Below are positions 1 through 6,673 of a stretch of DNA of 19,737 nt, in pieces (the first letter of the stretch is position 1; each line of letters starts with the position of its first letter). Under the pieces are notes generated by a model. The model saw only the letters and a list, made by a program, of their open reading frames with translations, made no database searches and was not told the DNA's origin. This DNA comes from SHZI01 sp964384525. GTDB taxonomy: Bacteria; Pseudomonadota; Gammaproteobacteria; Steroidobacterales; GCA-2729495. The DNA lies in contig CAYLKO010000054.1 in NCBI GenBank assembly GCA_964384525.1, forward strand, positions 1 to 19,737, in the 5' to 3' direction. The position numbers and the translations under genes are program-made.

Positions 1-89
1 ATGACCAGCTGCGCCCCACCGATCTTCACCCCACCGGAGAGCAGCAATGCCTGCCATTCGATATCGTCGAAAGCATTGAACCAATGCAT
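1..89 (-). CDS. 5' end of an unknown protein (runs off the window)
   Basis: An open frame on the minus strand begins with ATG at 89 and stays open to base 1, giving 29 residues that start MHWFNAFDDIEWQALLLSGG. It begins 11 bases after the stop codon of the small gene at 101-331, so the two are probably co-transcribed. A weak GGAAG lies about 14 bases upstream. The peptide mixes aromatic and acidic residues with a hydrophobic, Gly-rich stretch. I do not recognise the family. The assignment rests only on the open frame and the operon-like spacing, so it could be spurious. Confidence 0.4.
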   Translation of the reverse strand, partial: MHWFNAFDDIEWQALLLSGGVKIGGAQLV

Positions 90-100
90 GGGCTGATCCG

Positions 101-331
101 CTACTTCCGCCAGTAATTGTTGGCGGCCGCCACGGTCTGGAAGTTCACGGCAACCACATGCGAGGCGGCGGTGAGCGAGTCGGCGGAGTTGGCGTAATCC
201 GGGCGAAGCTGTTTCAGCATGTTCGTGTCCGGTTGCGTGTATTTGACCCCTCGCCGACTCAGCGTGATGGCGAGTTCAAAGCCTTCTTGCGGCGTGTCGG
301 TGATGAGCGTGGGGAGCCAGGTGTCTGCCAT
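101..331 (-). CDS. small hypothetical protein (76 aa)
   Basis: I do not recognise this small soluble protein. It has no signal peptide or membrane segment. It holds a segment beginning EGFELAITLSRRGVKYTQ, then a region rich in Ala, Ser and Asn, and ends NNYWRK. Two in-frame ATGs exist, at 337 and 331. I chose 331 because AGGA lies 8 bases upstream of it, against only 2 bases from the first. It follows the membrane-protein gene at 427-975 on the same strand after a 95-base gap that contains a hairpin, and is followed closely by the gene leaving the left edge. No function can be proposed. Confidence 0.55.
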   Translation of the reverse strand: MADTWLPTLITDTPQEGFELAITLSRRGVKYTQPDTNMLKQLRPDYANSADSLTAASHVVAVNFQTVAAANNYWRK

Positions 332-371
332 GGTCATGGTCCTTTGCTGTGGTGCGGTTGCAAAATGAGTG

Positions 372-395
372 GTGGGCCCGAAGTATACGGGCCAC
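372..395 (-). terminator. hairpin after the membrane-protein gene (weak terminator candidate)
   Basis: GTGGGCCCG (372-380) pairs with CGGGCCAC (388-395), with one bulged G and a 7-base loop. It lies in the 95-base gap between two minus-strand genes. Read on the minus strand, only a short TTTT follows, some way downstream, so termination would be partial at best. Confidence 0.3.
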
Positions 396-426
396 GGCCG
401 CCGCCACGCTCCTCATCGTGCGACAG

Positions 427-975
427 CTATGCCTTCATCGCACGCACCGCGCTCTCGACCTGCGCCAGCAGCGCCTTCTGCCCCTTGTAGATCCAGTAGA
501 CCGCACCGGCACCGATGCCGATCAGGATGATCGCGGACCCCAGGTCGCCGCTGAACAGGTCGAAAAGTCCCACGCAGCCGACGATCACGGCGAGGATGAG
601 CAACATGTTGTAGAACGGCGGCCCGGCCAGATCATTGACCGCTTTCCGGATCGTGTGCATGGCGCCGGTGTCGTGGTTGATCACAACCATGTAGTCACCC
701 TTCTCCTTGCCCTTGGGGATTCCCCAGATGAAGGAAGCGTGGCTTCCGGCGCGCAGCGCGAGGCCCGAGTCGACGATCTGCACCGAGCGTTCCTCTCCGG
801 CTTCATTGCGCACGAAGATGGTGTTGTAGTGGGTCGTGCTGCTGGTGGCGACGTTATTGTTGTTGTTTCGTGTGACCTCCGTGTAGGACGACTTCTCCTG
901 GTCGGCGACGACGCCGGTGAAGGCGTACAGATCCACGGGACCGCGTCCCGTGGTGACGGTTGCGAACGATGGCAT
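427..975 (-). CDS. hypothetical protein with two C-terminal membrane helices (182 aa)
   Basis: I do not recognise the family. The N-terminal about 110 residues are soluble and look beta-rich. They include a run of five Asn (residues about 38-42) next to a Ser/Thr-rich stretch, and segments such as YNTIFVRNEAGEERSVQIVD. Two hydrophobic helices follow (about 122-142 and 146-164), then a short basic, Ala-rich tail. The layout suggests a membrane-anchored protein with a soluble N-terminal domain. An upstream in-frame start at 1041 exists, but the ATG at 975 has a purine-rich AGAGGA just upstream and removes an unlikely 22-residue extension, so 975 is preferred. A 155-base gap separates it from the upstream SDR gene. 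Confidence 0.7.
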   Translation of the reverse strand: MPSFATVTTGRGPVDLYAFTGVVADQEKSSYTEVTRNNNNNVATSSTTHYNTIFVRNEAGEERSVQIVDSGLALRAGSHASFIWGIPKGKEKGDYMVVINHDTGAMHTIRKAVNDLAGPPFYNMLLILAVIVGCVGLFDLFSGDLGSAIILIGIGAGAVYWIYKGQKALLAQVESAVRAMKA

Positions 976-1097
976 CGGTGGGTCCTCTGTTGTGGGTGGA
1001 TTGGGGATGGCATCTCCTGATGATGCGGCGCAGCGTAGCATGGCCCCGCAATGGCAGCCAGCAGGGAATGCTGGTTGGTGGTCGGGGGTGCGACGGC

Positions 1098-1112
1098 CGC
1101 CCGGTTCGGGCG
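1098..1112 (-). terminator. small GC hairpin after the SDR gene
   Basis: CGCCCG (1098-1103), a GTT loop and CGGGCG (1107-1112) form a perfect 6-bp stem 18 bases beyond the SDR stop codon, in the 155-base gap 976-1130. There is no U-tract, so it is only a weak terminator candidate. The rest of that gap must hold the promoter for the membrane-protein gene, but I see no convincing -35/-10 pair. Confidence 0.25.
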
Positions 1113-1130
1113 ACCCGCGTCAGTTGATGG

Positions 1131-1943
1131 CTACCAGGGCAGCGTTTTGCCGTCGTAGCTCAGGAAGGAGCCGGTGTTGGCGACGGTGAGGGTGTCGATG
1201 TTGCGGATGATGTTTTGCACCGCCTCGGGCACCGGTCGAAGCAGGCTCTTCGGCGCCCCCTTCATGAAGTCGGTGTCCACCATGCCGGGATTGATGATGC
1301 CGACGCTCACGCCCTTGGGCTTCAGCTGGTAGGCGAGGTTCACCATTTCCATGTTGAGCGCCGCCTTGCTTGCCCGCATGAAATACAGCCGTGCGGAACT
1401 GACCATGCCAATCGATCCCTCGCTGCTGGAGATCGCCACGATGCGCTTGTCGCGGCTGGCGAGCACGTTCGGGAGGAAGGTCTCGGCGATGTGCAGCGGG
1501 GCGATGGTGTTGACGCGCAACACCTCTTCGAAAACAGCGTAATTGAACTTGCCGAGCATCTGGTTCTGCATGCCGCCATTGATGCCGGCGTTGTTGATCA
1601 GGATGTCGATGGGGGTTTTGGCATATTTGGTGGCCAGCGCGTCGATCTGCAGATGATCGGTGACATCGAGCTGTTCAACGCTGATTCCGGGGTTGGCGGC
1701 GGCCAGTGCGTGCAACTCGGTGGCTCGTGCCGGGTTGCGGGTGGTGGCAATGACCCGGTCGCCACGCGCCGCGTATTGCTTCACCAGCTCCAGGCCCATG
1801 CCTTTGTCGGATCCGGTGATCAGGACGGTGGGTACATAACCGTCCTTTGTGGCGACCTGGTCCGCAGCATGCGCTGCCATGGCAGGAATGCCGAGGCCGA
1901 CGGCTGCAAGGATCGCCGGCAATACAGTGCGGAAGTTCTTCAT
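1131..1943 (-). CDS. SDR-family protein with signal peptide and no catalytic Tyr (270 aa)
   Basis: This is a Rossmann-fold short-chain dehydrogenase/reductase. The dinucleotide motif TGSDKGMG is at 43-50, NNAG at 117-120, the Ser region ISSSEGS at 171-177, and NPGMVDTD after the active site. Two things are odd. The first 27 residues are a classical signal peptide (KNFR, hydrophobic core, AHA cleavage site), implying export, although SDRs normally use cytoplasmic NAD(P)H. The YxxxK motif also reads MRASK, with Met189 where Tyr is expected; Tyr187 is two residues earlier and Lys193 is kept. Related C-factor-like SDRs have Tyr there. The start at 1943 has GGAG 8 bases upstream. It lies 63 bases downstream of the CBS gene, possibly in one operon. 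The fold is certain, but activity, location and substrate are not. Confidence 0.85.
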   Translation of the reverse strand: MKNFRTVLPAILAAVGLGIPAMAAHAADQVATKDGYVPTVLITGSDKGMGLELVKQYAARGDRVIATTRNPARATELHALAAANPGISVEQLDVTDHLQIDALATKYAKTPIDILINNAGINGGMQNQMLGKFNYAVFEEVLRVNTIAPLHIAETFLPNVLASRDKRIVAISSSEGSIGMVSSARLYFMRASKAALNMEMVNLAYQLKPKGVSVGIINPGMVDTDFMKGAPKSLLRPVPEAVQNIIRNIDTLTVANTGSFLSYDGKTLPW

Positions 1944-2006
1944 CAGCGCTTCTCCGGATGGTGGGGGCCATGGAGCCCGGCAAGGAAACCGGGTGCAGCC
2001 ACCGGT

Positions 2007-2450
2007 CTACCGGTAACCGATGCCGGTCACGTAGTCGCGCAACAGCAGCTGCTCGTTTTCCACTTCGCTGAGCAGTGCCTGCAGGGCGTCTCCGGCATAC
2101 AGTACGCCCAGTGGGTGCAGGCTGTCATCGATGATCGGGACATGTTTGAGATTTCCCGCCTTCATGGTCGCCCAGACGTCAGCCAGCAGGTCACCGGGCC
2201 GGCAGGAGGTGACATCACGGGTCATCACGCTCGAAACAGCCGCCATGCAGCTGCTGCCGGCACAGTGGCCGATCTGTCGCACCACATCGCTCTTGGCGAT
2301 GACGCCTGCCAGTGCATTGCGGGTGTCGCAAACGATCACCAGGCCGATTTGTGTCTGTGACAGGTGCCGTGCCGCCTCCATGAGTGCTGCATTGTCGGGG
2401 ACCGTTACCAGGCGTTCACGCGCGGCGGGCAGGAGTGCTTCGATGAACAT
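2007..2450 (-). CDS. CBS-domain pair protein (147 aa)
   Basis: Two tandem CBS motifs fill the protein. The first is at about residues 8-62 (VTVPDNAALMEAARHL through LAGVIAKSDVVRQI), the second at about 72-130 (SVMTRDVTSCRPGDLLADV through HPLGVLYAGDALQALL). The C-terminal LLRDYVTGIGYR is typical of small stand-alone proteobacterial CBS proteins. In general CBS pairs bind adenosine nucleotides and sense energy or stress. No effector domain is attached, so a partner is expected. The gene sits between the DUF6522-like gene (55-base gap) and the SDR gene (63-base gap), all on the minus strand, so co-transcription is plausible. No clear Shine-Dalgarno precedes the ATG. Confidence 0.88.
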   Translation of the reverse strand: MFIEALLPAARERLVTVPDNAALMEAARHLSQTQIGLVIVCDTRNALAGVIAKSDVVRQIGHCAGSSCMAAVSSVMTRDVTSCRPGDLLADVWATMKAGNLKHVPIIDDSLHPLGVLYAGDALQALLSEVENEQLLLRDYVTGIGYR

Positions 2451-2505
2451 GGCGGGTCAGGAACCTGGGGAGATGGAAAAATGCATGGCTGCGGTAGTGC
2501 CGCTG

Positions 2506-2796
2506 TCAGCTGCGTGGTCCGGGTGCCGGCGACGTGCCGCGTGGCCGGGCAAACTTGATCCGGGATTTCTGGATGACGTTGCCGTCTTCGTCGACCAGCA
2601 GGCGGAAGCTGCGGGATTCATGAAAGAAGGTCAGGCGGTAATGGCCCGAGTCCTCGTCGACGCCGCGTTCACAGACACTGGTAATGAATCCGTCGCGAAT
2701 GAGCGGCTGGACCTGCCCGGTCTCGACGCCGAGCCCGGAGGCGATCAGTGCCGCGGCTACACTGAAGGCGCCATTCTCGAATTCCACGTCACTCAT
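2506..2796 (-). CDS. DUF6522-like small protein (96 aa)
   Basis: A small soluble protein with no membrane segment. It follows the pattern I associate with DUF6522: a VEFENGAF start, a middle segment of the form QVQPLIRDGFITSVCERGVD, then HYRLTFFHESRSFRLLVDEDG, and a basic tail with Pro. The beta-rich centre suggests a small ligand-binding or adaptor fold, but the function is unknown. The family name comes from memory of the pattern and should be confirmed by a profile search. It is the first gene of the minus-strand group DUF6522-CBS-SDR and is divergent from the membrane-protein gene at 2895. An AAGG lies about 11 bases upstream of the ATG. Confidence 0.7.
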   Translation of the reverse strand: MSDVEFENGAFSVAAALIASGLGVETGQVQPLIRDGFITSVCERGVDEDSGHYRLTFFHESRSFRLLVDEDGNVIQKSRIKFARPRGTSPAPGPRS

Positions 2797-2823
2797 CGGA
2801 CATTGCCCTTCGGTCCTCCCTTC

Positions 2824-2843
2824 TCCACCGGTCGATCGGTGGA
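2824..2843. promoter_or_regulatory. operator-like inverted repeat in a divergent promoter region
   Basis: TCCACCG (2824-2830) and CGGTGGA (2837-2843) are perfect inverted arms around a 6-base centre. They lie in the 98-base gap between the divergent genes starting at 2796 and 2895. It is directly followed by two ATTGTCT copies (2843-2849 and 2853-2859), exactly 10 bases apart. The geometry fits a dimeric repressor site, but no known consensus is matched. Confidence 0.4.
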
Positions 2844-2894
2844 TTGTCTATCATTGTCTGTATATGACGCTTTTTTGTTAACCGTCAGCAGCCC

Positions 2895-3590
2895 ATGGGT
2901 TCTGAGCCTGCCGGCGACCAGGAGGATGCCGCGGCACGTGTCCGGCTTGTCATCCTGTTGCTGCTTCAGGGCATCATGGCAGTCGAGCTCGTCTGGCTGC
3001 TCGACGGGGGCTTGTGGGTCAGCGCCGTCTGGCTGCTGGCCATCATGGCGCTGACCAGCGCGCCGGCGGTATTTCACTCCCGGCTGCCGGTGCGCATTCC
3101 GCTTGAATACGAGGTGCTCACCATCCTGTTCGTGTTCGCGGCACTCTTCCTGGGCGAGTTCCGCAGCTTTTACGAGCGGTTCTGGTGGTGGGATATTGTC
3201 TTGCACACAACGTCCGGCCTGCTGCTCGGCATCCTCGGCTTCCTGCTGGTCTACATCCTCAACGAGAACAAGCGAACCAGCATGCAGATCCGCCCGGGTC
3301 TCGTGGCCCTGTTTGCCTTTGCCTTTGCCGTGGCCGCCGGTACGCTATGGGAAATCTTCGAATTCTTCATGGATCAGGTATTCGGCATGAACATGCAGAA
3401 GCCGATGGGCAACGATCCGTCGGGCCTGACTGATACCATGTGGGATCTGATCGTGGACTGTCTGGGGGCATTGGCCATCAGCGCCTTTGGCTGGTGGAAC
3501 ATGTTGCGCAATGAACATTCATTCCTGGAGACCTGGATTGAACGGTTCATGGAGCGGAACCCCCGGCTGTTCCGCAAACGTTCCCGGTAA
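2895..3590 (+). CDS. YjdF/DUF2238-like integral membrane protein (231 aa)
   Basis: About six hydrophobic helices can be seen: roughly residues 16-38, 41-60, 72-89, 102-123, 132-151 and 184-201. The motifs resemble the DUF2238 (YjdF-type) inner-membrane family: WWDIVLHTTSGLLLG in the middle, an aromatic/acidic TLWEIFEFFMDQVFGMNMQ, and GLTDTMWDLIVDCLGA. The conserved Asp, His and Glu within or near membrane segments suggest a ligand or ion site, but the family has no established function. The N-terminus is acidic and cytoplasmic-looking, and the C-terminus is basic. The Shine-Dalgarno is weak. It heads the plus-strand run that continues with baeRF3 and the Usp genes; the gap to baeRF3 is only 47 bases. 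Confidence 0.75.
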   Translation: MGSEPAGDQEDAAARVRLVILLLLQGIMAVELVWLLDGGLWVSAVWLLAIMALTSAPAVFHSRLPVRIPLEYEVLTILFVFAALFLGEFRSFYERFWWWDIVLHTTSGLLLGILGFLLVYILNENKRTSMQIRPGLVALFAFAFAVAAGTLWEIFEFFMDQVFGMNMQKPMGNDPSGLTDTMWDLIVDCLGALAISAFGWWNMLRNEHSFLETWIERFMERNPRLFRKRSR

Positions 3591-3637
3591 CCGGCAGTCG
3601 CGAACTGCCACTGATGCATCAATTGGAGTGCAGACCC

Positions 3638-4786
3638 ATGGATTCACTGCAACTGGACTACCCGGCAGTCCTGCGTGCCAGGCACCAGCCACCGTGCTTG
3701 TCCCTCTACCAGCCAACCCATCGCCGGCATCCTGACAACGCCCAGGATCCGATCCGGTTCCGGAACCTGGTCAAGGTGCTGGAAAGCTCCCTGCGCCGGA
3801 AGTATCCGTCGCGGGATATCGCGGACCTGATCCGTCCGTTCATGGCAATCGCCGATGACCGGGCGTTCTGGAATCGCAGTGGTGATGGCCTGGCAGTGCT
3901 GAGTGCACCGGGCCAGTTCCGGGTCTATCGGCTGCAGCGTCCGGTTGCCGAACTGGCCGTCGTGGCCGACAGCTTTCATACCAAACCGCTGATGCGCATC
4001 GTGCAGTCGGCGGACCACTACCAGATTCTGGGTTTGAGCCGGCGGGCCTTCAAGATGTACGAAGGCAATCGCGATGCCCTTGATGAGCTGCCGCCCATTG
4101 AGGGTGTGCCGCAGTCGGCCGATGACCTGCCGAACAAGGTGACAGCCGATCGTGAAGGCGCGCTGCGCACCTATGGGGCCAGCGGCTCGGCGGCCGTGAC
4201 CCGGCACACCACCGATGTGAAGCAGGATGCCGAGGATCGGGCGACGCAGGCATTTTTCCGGACGGTGGACCAGGCCGTGCTGAAGCATTACTCGCAACCC
4301 ACGGGCCAGCGGTTGATCCTGGCTGCGCTGCCCCAGCACCACCATCTGTTCCGTGCCATCAGCGACAACCCCCGTCTGATACCCGAGGCGCTCGACACCT
4401 ACCCGGATGATCTGGCCCTCGATGTGCTGCGGGAACGCGCCTGGCAGCTGATCCAGCCCTACTATCTGAAGCGCCTGGCGGGTTTTGTCGATGCCTTTGG
4501 CGCCGCAACCGCCAGTGGCCGGAGTACGGATGATCTGGGCGAGATCGCCAAGGCTGCCATGGCCGGCCGGGTTGCCACCCTGTTGATCGAAGCGGACCGC
4601 CTGATTCCCGGGCGGGTCGATGCGACCGACGGCGGACTGTCGGTAGATGACCTGGATCACCCGGAAGTCGACGACATCCTGGATGATCTCGGTGAGTACG
4701 TACTCAAGGCCGGCGGCGAAGTGGTTATCGTGCCGACCGAGCGCATGCCGACGCGCACGGGGGCGGCGGCGATCTACCGGTTCTGA
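3638..4786 (+). CDS. baeRF3-type bacterial paralogue of eRF1/Pelota (382 aa)
   Basis: The opening LSLYQPTHRRHPDNAQDPIR (residues 21-40) is the hallmark of bacterial archaeo-eukaryotic release factor family 3. These proteins are related to eRF1/Pelota and are proposed to act in ribosome rescue or quality control, which is largely unproven. The later part holds the second eRF1-like domain: QPTGQRLILAALPQHHHLFR (about 220-239), and a C-terminal segment with GGEVVIVPTERMPTRTGAAAIYRF-type sequence. The stretch GASGSAAVTRH (about 180-190) may correspond to the GGQ-loop position; no GGQ is present. I chose ATG 3638 because GGAGTG lies 7 bases upstream; an earlier ATG at 3614 lacks a site. It is followed by two Usp genes, suggesting a stress-induced operon. 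Confidence 0.85.
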   Translation: MDSLQLDYPAVLRARHQPPCLSLYQPTHRRHPDNAQDPIRFRNLVKVLESSLRRKYPSRDIADLIRPFMAIADDRAFWNRSGDGLAVLSAPGQFRVYRLQRPVAELAVVADSFHTKPLMRIVQSADHYQILGLSRRAFKMYEGNRDALDELPPIEGVPQSADDLPNKVTADREGALRTYGASGSAAVTRHTTDVKQDAEDRATQAFFRTVDQAVLKHYSQPTGQRLILAALPQHHHLFRAISDNPRLIPEALDTYPDDLALDVLRERAWQLIQPYYLKRLAGFVDAFGAATASGRSTDDLGEIAKAAMAGRVATLLIEADRLIPGRVDATDGGLSVDDLDHPEVDDILDDLGEYVLKAGGEVVIVPTERMPTRTGAAAIYRF

Positions 4787-4840
4787 GCAGGTTTGGGCAC
4801 TGAGCTCCGGCAATGCAGGCTCTACCATGAAGGTCCCGAT

Positions 4841-5752
4841 GTGAAGGTGGTCAGGATACTGGCGGCGACCGATTTCTCGGTTGCGGGTGATCGGGCGGTG
4901 CGGTCTGCAGCCCTTTGTGCCCGACGGGAAGGTGCAGCGTTGCGCATCGTGCACGTCACGCCGTCCCGCCAGCAGCTGGCCGGCTTCTGGCGATCCGGCA
5001 AGGCGGCCCTGCATGACGTGCAGCGCCAGGCGGCGGCCGCGTTGAAGCGGGTTGCCGATCAGGTGGATCCGGAACGGGCGCTGGAGTTGTCCACCGGCGT
5101 GATGAGCGGGCCGGCGGCCCGGAACATCGCCCGTGCGGCGCGTGACCATGCTGCCGACTTGCTGGTCATCGGAGCCCGCGGTGAACACGACACGGCAACG
5201 GGTCAGCCGGGCCTCGGCGGCACGGCCAGCAAAGTCATGGCGCTGGCCGGTTCGCCCCTGTGGCTGGTGCGCGAGGCCGGCAATCCTGCCCCGGCGAACG
5301 TGCTTGCCGCGGTCGATCTCGGTGAATCATCAACGGCTGTGCTCGGGTGGGCCGCGCAGCAGGCAGCTGGTGGCCAGCTGCATGTTTTTCATGCCTACGA
5401 CGTGCCCTTTGCATCACGGCTTCAGGCTTATGGCTTTGCCTCCGGCACGCTGCAGGTGTACACGGAAGAAGAGCAGGCGCGGCTCGATGGTGCATTGAGC
5501 AAACTGATCGCGACTGCGGGCATCGATCCGGATGCCCGTCAGCTGGAGATCCACCGGCTGATCGAGCGGGGCGATGCCGTCTCGCGGCTGTTTGCGCAGA
5601 TCCGCCGCTTGAACCCCGGCCTCGTCGTCGTGGGGCAGCACGGCGGCACCAGGCGCCGCACGGCAAGCACGAAGTTCGGCAGCGTGTGCCGGTATGCAGC
5701 CTCTTTCTCGCCGACCGATGTACTGATCGTGCCACCTCACCGAAATTCATGA
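4841..5752 (+). CDS. tandem-domain universal stress protein (UspA family, 303 aa)
   Basis: Two UspA-like alpha/beta domains lie in tandem. The first (about 1-145) starts VVRILAATDFSVAGDRAVRSA and reaches LLVIGARG. The second (about 150-300) starts NVLAAVDLGESSTAVLGWAA and ends LVVVGQHG, GS, DVLIVPP. The ATP-binding signature G-2x-G-9x-G(S/T) is stretched in both copies (12 and 11 residues in the spacer), so nucleotide binding may be altered. The longest frame would use TTG at 4793. I prefer GTG at 4841 because AAGG lies 7 bases upstream and the Usp domain begins there. It sits between baeRF3 and the single-domain Usp, with short gaps on both sides, so one transcript is likely. Confidence 0.87.
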   Translation: MKVVRILAATDFSVAGDRAVRSAALCARREGAALRIVHVTPSRQQLAGFWRSGKAALHDVQRQAAAALKRVADQVDPERALELSTGVMSGPAARNIARAARDHAADLLVIGARGEHDTATGQPGLGGTASKVMALAGSPLWLVREAGNPAPANVLAAVDLGESSTAVLGWAAQQAAGGQLHVFHAYDVPFASRLQAYGFASGTLQVYTEEEQARLDGALSKLIATAGIDPDARQLEIHRLIERGDAVSRLFAQIRRLNPGLVVVGQHGGTRRRTASTKFGSVCRYAASFSPTDVLIVPPHRNS

Positions 5753-5768
5753 AATTGGAGATGACACC

Positions 5769-6209
5769 ATGTTCAAGCGGATTCTGATTCCCACCGACGG
5801 CTCCCCGATTGCCACCAAGGCGGCACGGGCCGGCGTCGCGCTGGCCAAGGCGCTTGGCGCCCGCGTTGTCGGCTGTTGCATCGTCGAGGAACTGGAGACG
5901 GTCTTCAAGGCGCGCGCCATGGTCAGCCAGGGGATGATCGACGAGATCAATACGGCAAACCGGACCACGGCCAAACAGCATGTGGACAAGATCGGCAAAA
6001 TGGCCGCACGGGCGGGCGTGACCTTCACGCCGGTGGTGACCCGGGGTTACCGGCCACACGAGGGCATTCTCGCCCTTGGCAAGAAACACAAGTGTGATGT
6101 CATCTTCGTGGCGACCCACGGACGGGGTGGCTTCAGCAAGCTCATGATGGGCAGCGTGGCCCGTAAAATCGTCGATCAGGCCGGGGTGCCGGTGCTGGTG
6201 TATCGCTAG
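5769..6209 (+). CDS. single-domain universal stress protein (146 aa)
   Basis: A complete UspA-family protein. It begins MFKRILIPTDGSPIATKAA, with the conserved Asp of the nucleotide-binding loop. It ends with the signature ATHGRGGFSKLMMGSVA followed by VPVLVYR. The first Gly of the G-2x-G-9x-G(S) motif is Ala, a common variant in ATP-binding Usps, so binding is plausible. Length is typical. GGAG lies 9 bases upstream of the ATG, and the gene starts 16 bases after the tandem Usp, forming the end of the plus-strand group. It is convergent with the YeaO-type gene; the 47-base gap holds a GC hairpin. Confidence 0.93.
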   Translation: MFKRILIPTDGSPIATKAARAGVALAKALGARVVGCCIVEELETVFKARAMVSQGMIDEINTANRTTAKQHVDKIGKMAARAGVTFTPVVTRGYRPHEGILALGKKHKCDVIFVATHGRGGFSKLMMGSVARKIVDQAGVPVLVYR

Positions 6210-6210
6210 C

Positions 6211-6230
6211 CGGCGCCGACGGCTGCGCCG
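6211..6230. terminator. GC hairpin between convergent genes
   Basis: CGGCGC (6211-6216) pairs with GCGCCG (6225-6230) over an 8-base loop, immediately after the Usp stop codon and before the convergent stop at 6257. There is no U-tract, so it is a weak terminator candidate for either strand. Confidence 0.3.
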
Positions 6231-6256
6231 TTCAGCGTCACGGCACCGCAGCTGCA

Positions 6257-6673
6257 TCAGCGTGGTTTGCGGGCCACCGGTCGCGTTACCGGAGCTTTTG
6301 CGCGCTTGGTTGGTGGCGGGGCGGCGGCCTGATGCTCGATCAGGTACTCCTGCAGAACCAGCGCTCCGTTATGTTCCGTGTCGTGGGCGCTGTAGAGCAG
6401 GGTCACCGTGCGCCGCTGGCTCGCCGCCAGAATGGGCGCCCAGGTATCGGGTTTGGCATCCAGTTCCTTCCGGTAACGCTGGCGGAATTCCGGCCAGCGC
6501 TCCACCTGATGCCCGAACCACTTGCGCAGTTCCGTGCTCGGCGCAACCTCCTTCAGCCAGGCATCGGCATGCAGGTCTTCCTTCTTCATGCCGCGCGGCC
6601 AGAGGCGTTCCACCAGAAAGCGTTCTCCATCACCACGAGCCTGGGGTTCGTAGCTGCGTTTGATGCGAATCAT
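6257..6673 (-). CDS. DUF488 protein, YeaO-like (138 aa)
   Basis: It carries the YeaO-type DUF488 motifs VERLWPRGMKKEDLHADAWL (about 21-40), APSTELRKWFGH and VTLLYSAHDTEHNGA (about 89-103). The family's biochemical role is not established. After about residue 115 there is a low-complexity basic tail (PPPTKRAKAPVTRPVARKPR) that is not part of the domain and could contact nucleic acid or an acidic partner. The start codon overlaps the stop of the upstream Rieske-FAD reductase by four bases (ATGA), so the two are translationally coupled. A second, more divergent DUF488 gene starts just beyond the reductase in the opposite direction. Confidence 0.88.
   Translation of the reverse strand: MIRIKRSYEPQARGDGERFLVERLWPRGMKKEDLHADAWLKEVAPSTELRKWFGHQVERWPEFRQRYRKELDAKPDTWAPILAASQRRTVTLLYSAHDTEHNGALVLQEYLIEHQAAAPPPTKRAKAPVTRPVARKPR

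Noticed and set aside
1215..2360. 381-codon plus-strand frame
   Set aside because: Antisense to the SDR and CBS genes, both with clear motifs.
3644..5188. 514-codon open frame on the minus strand
   Set aside because: It is antisense to the well-supported baeRF3 and Usp genes. High GC leaves long accidental frames, and its sequence shows no domain pattern.
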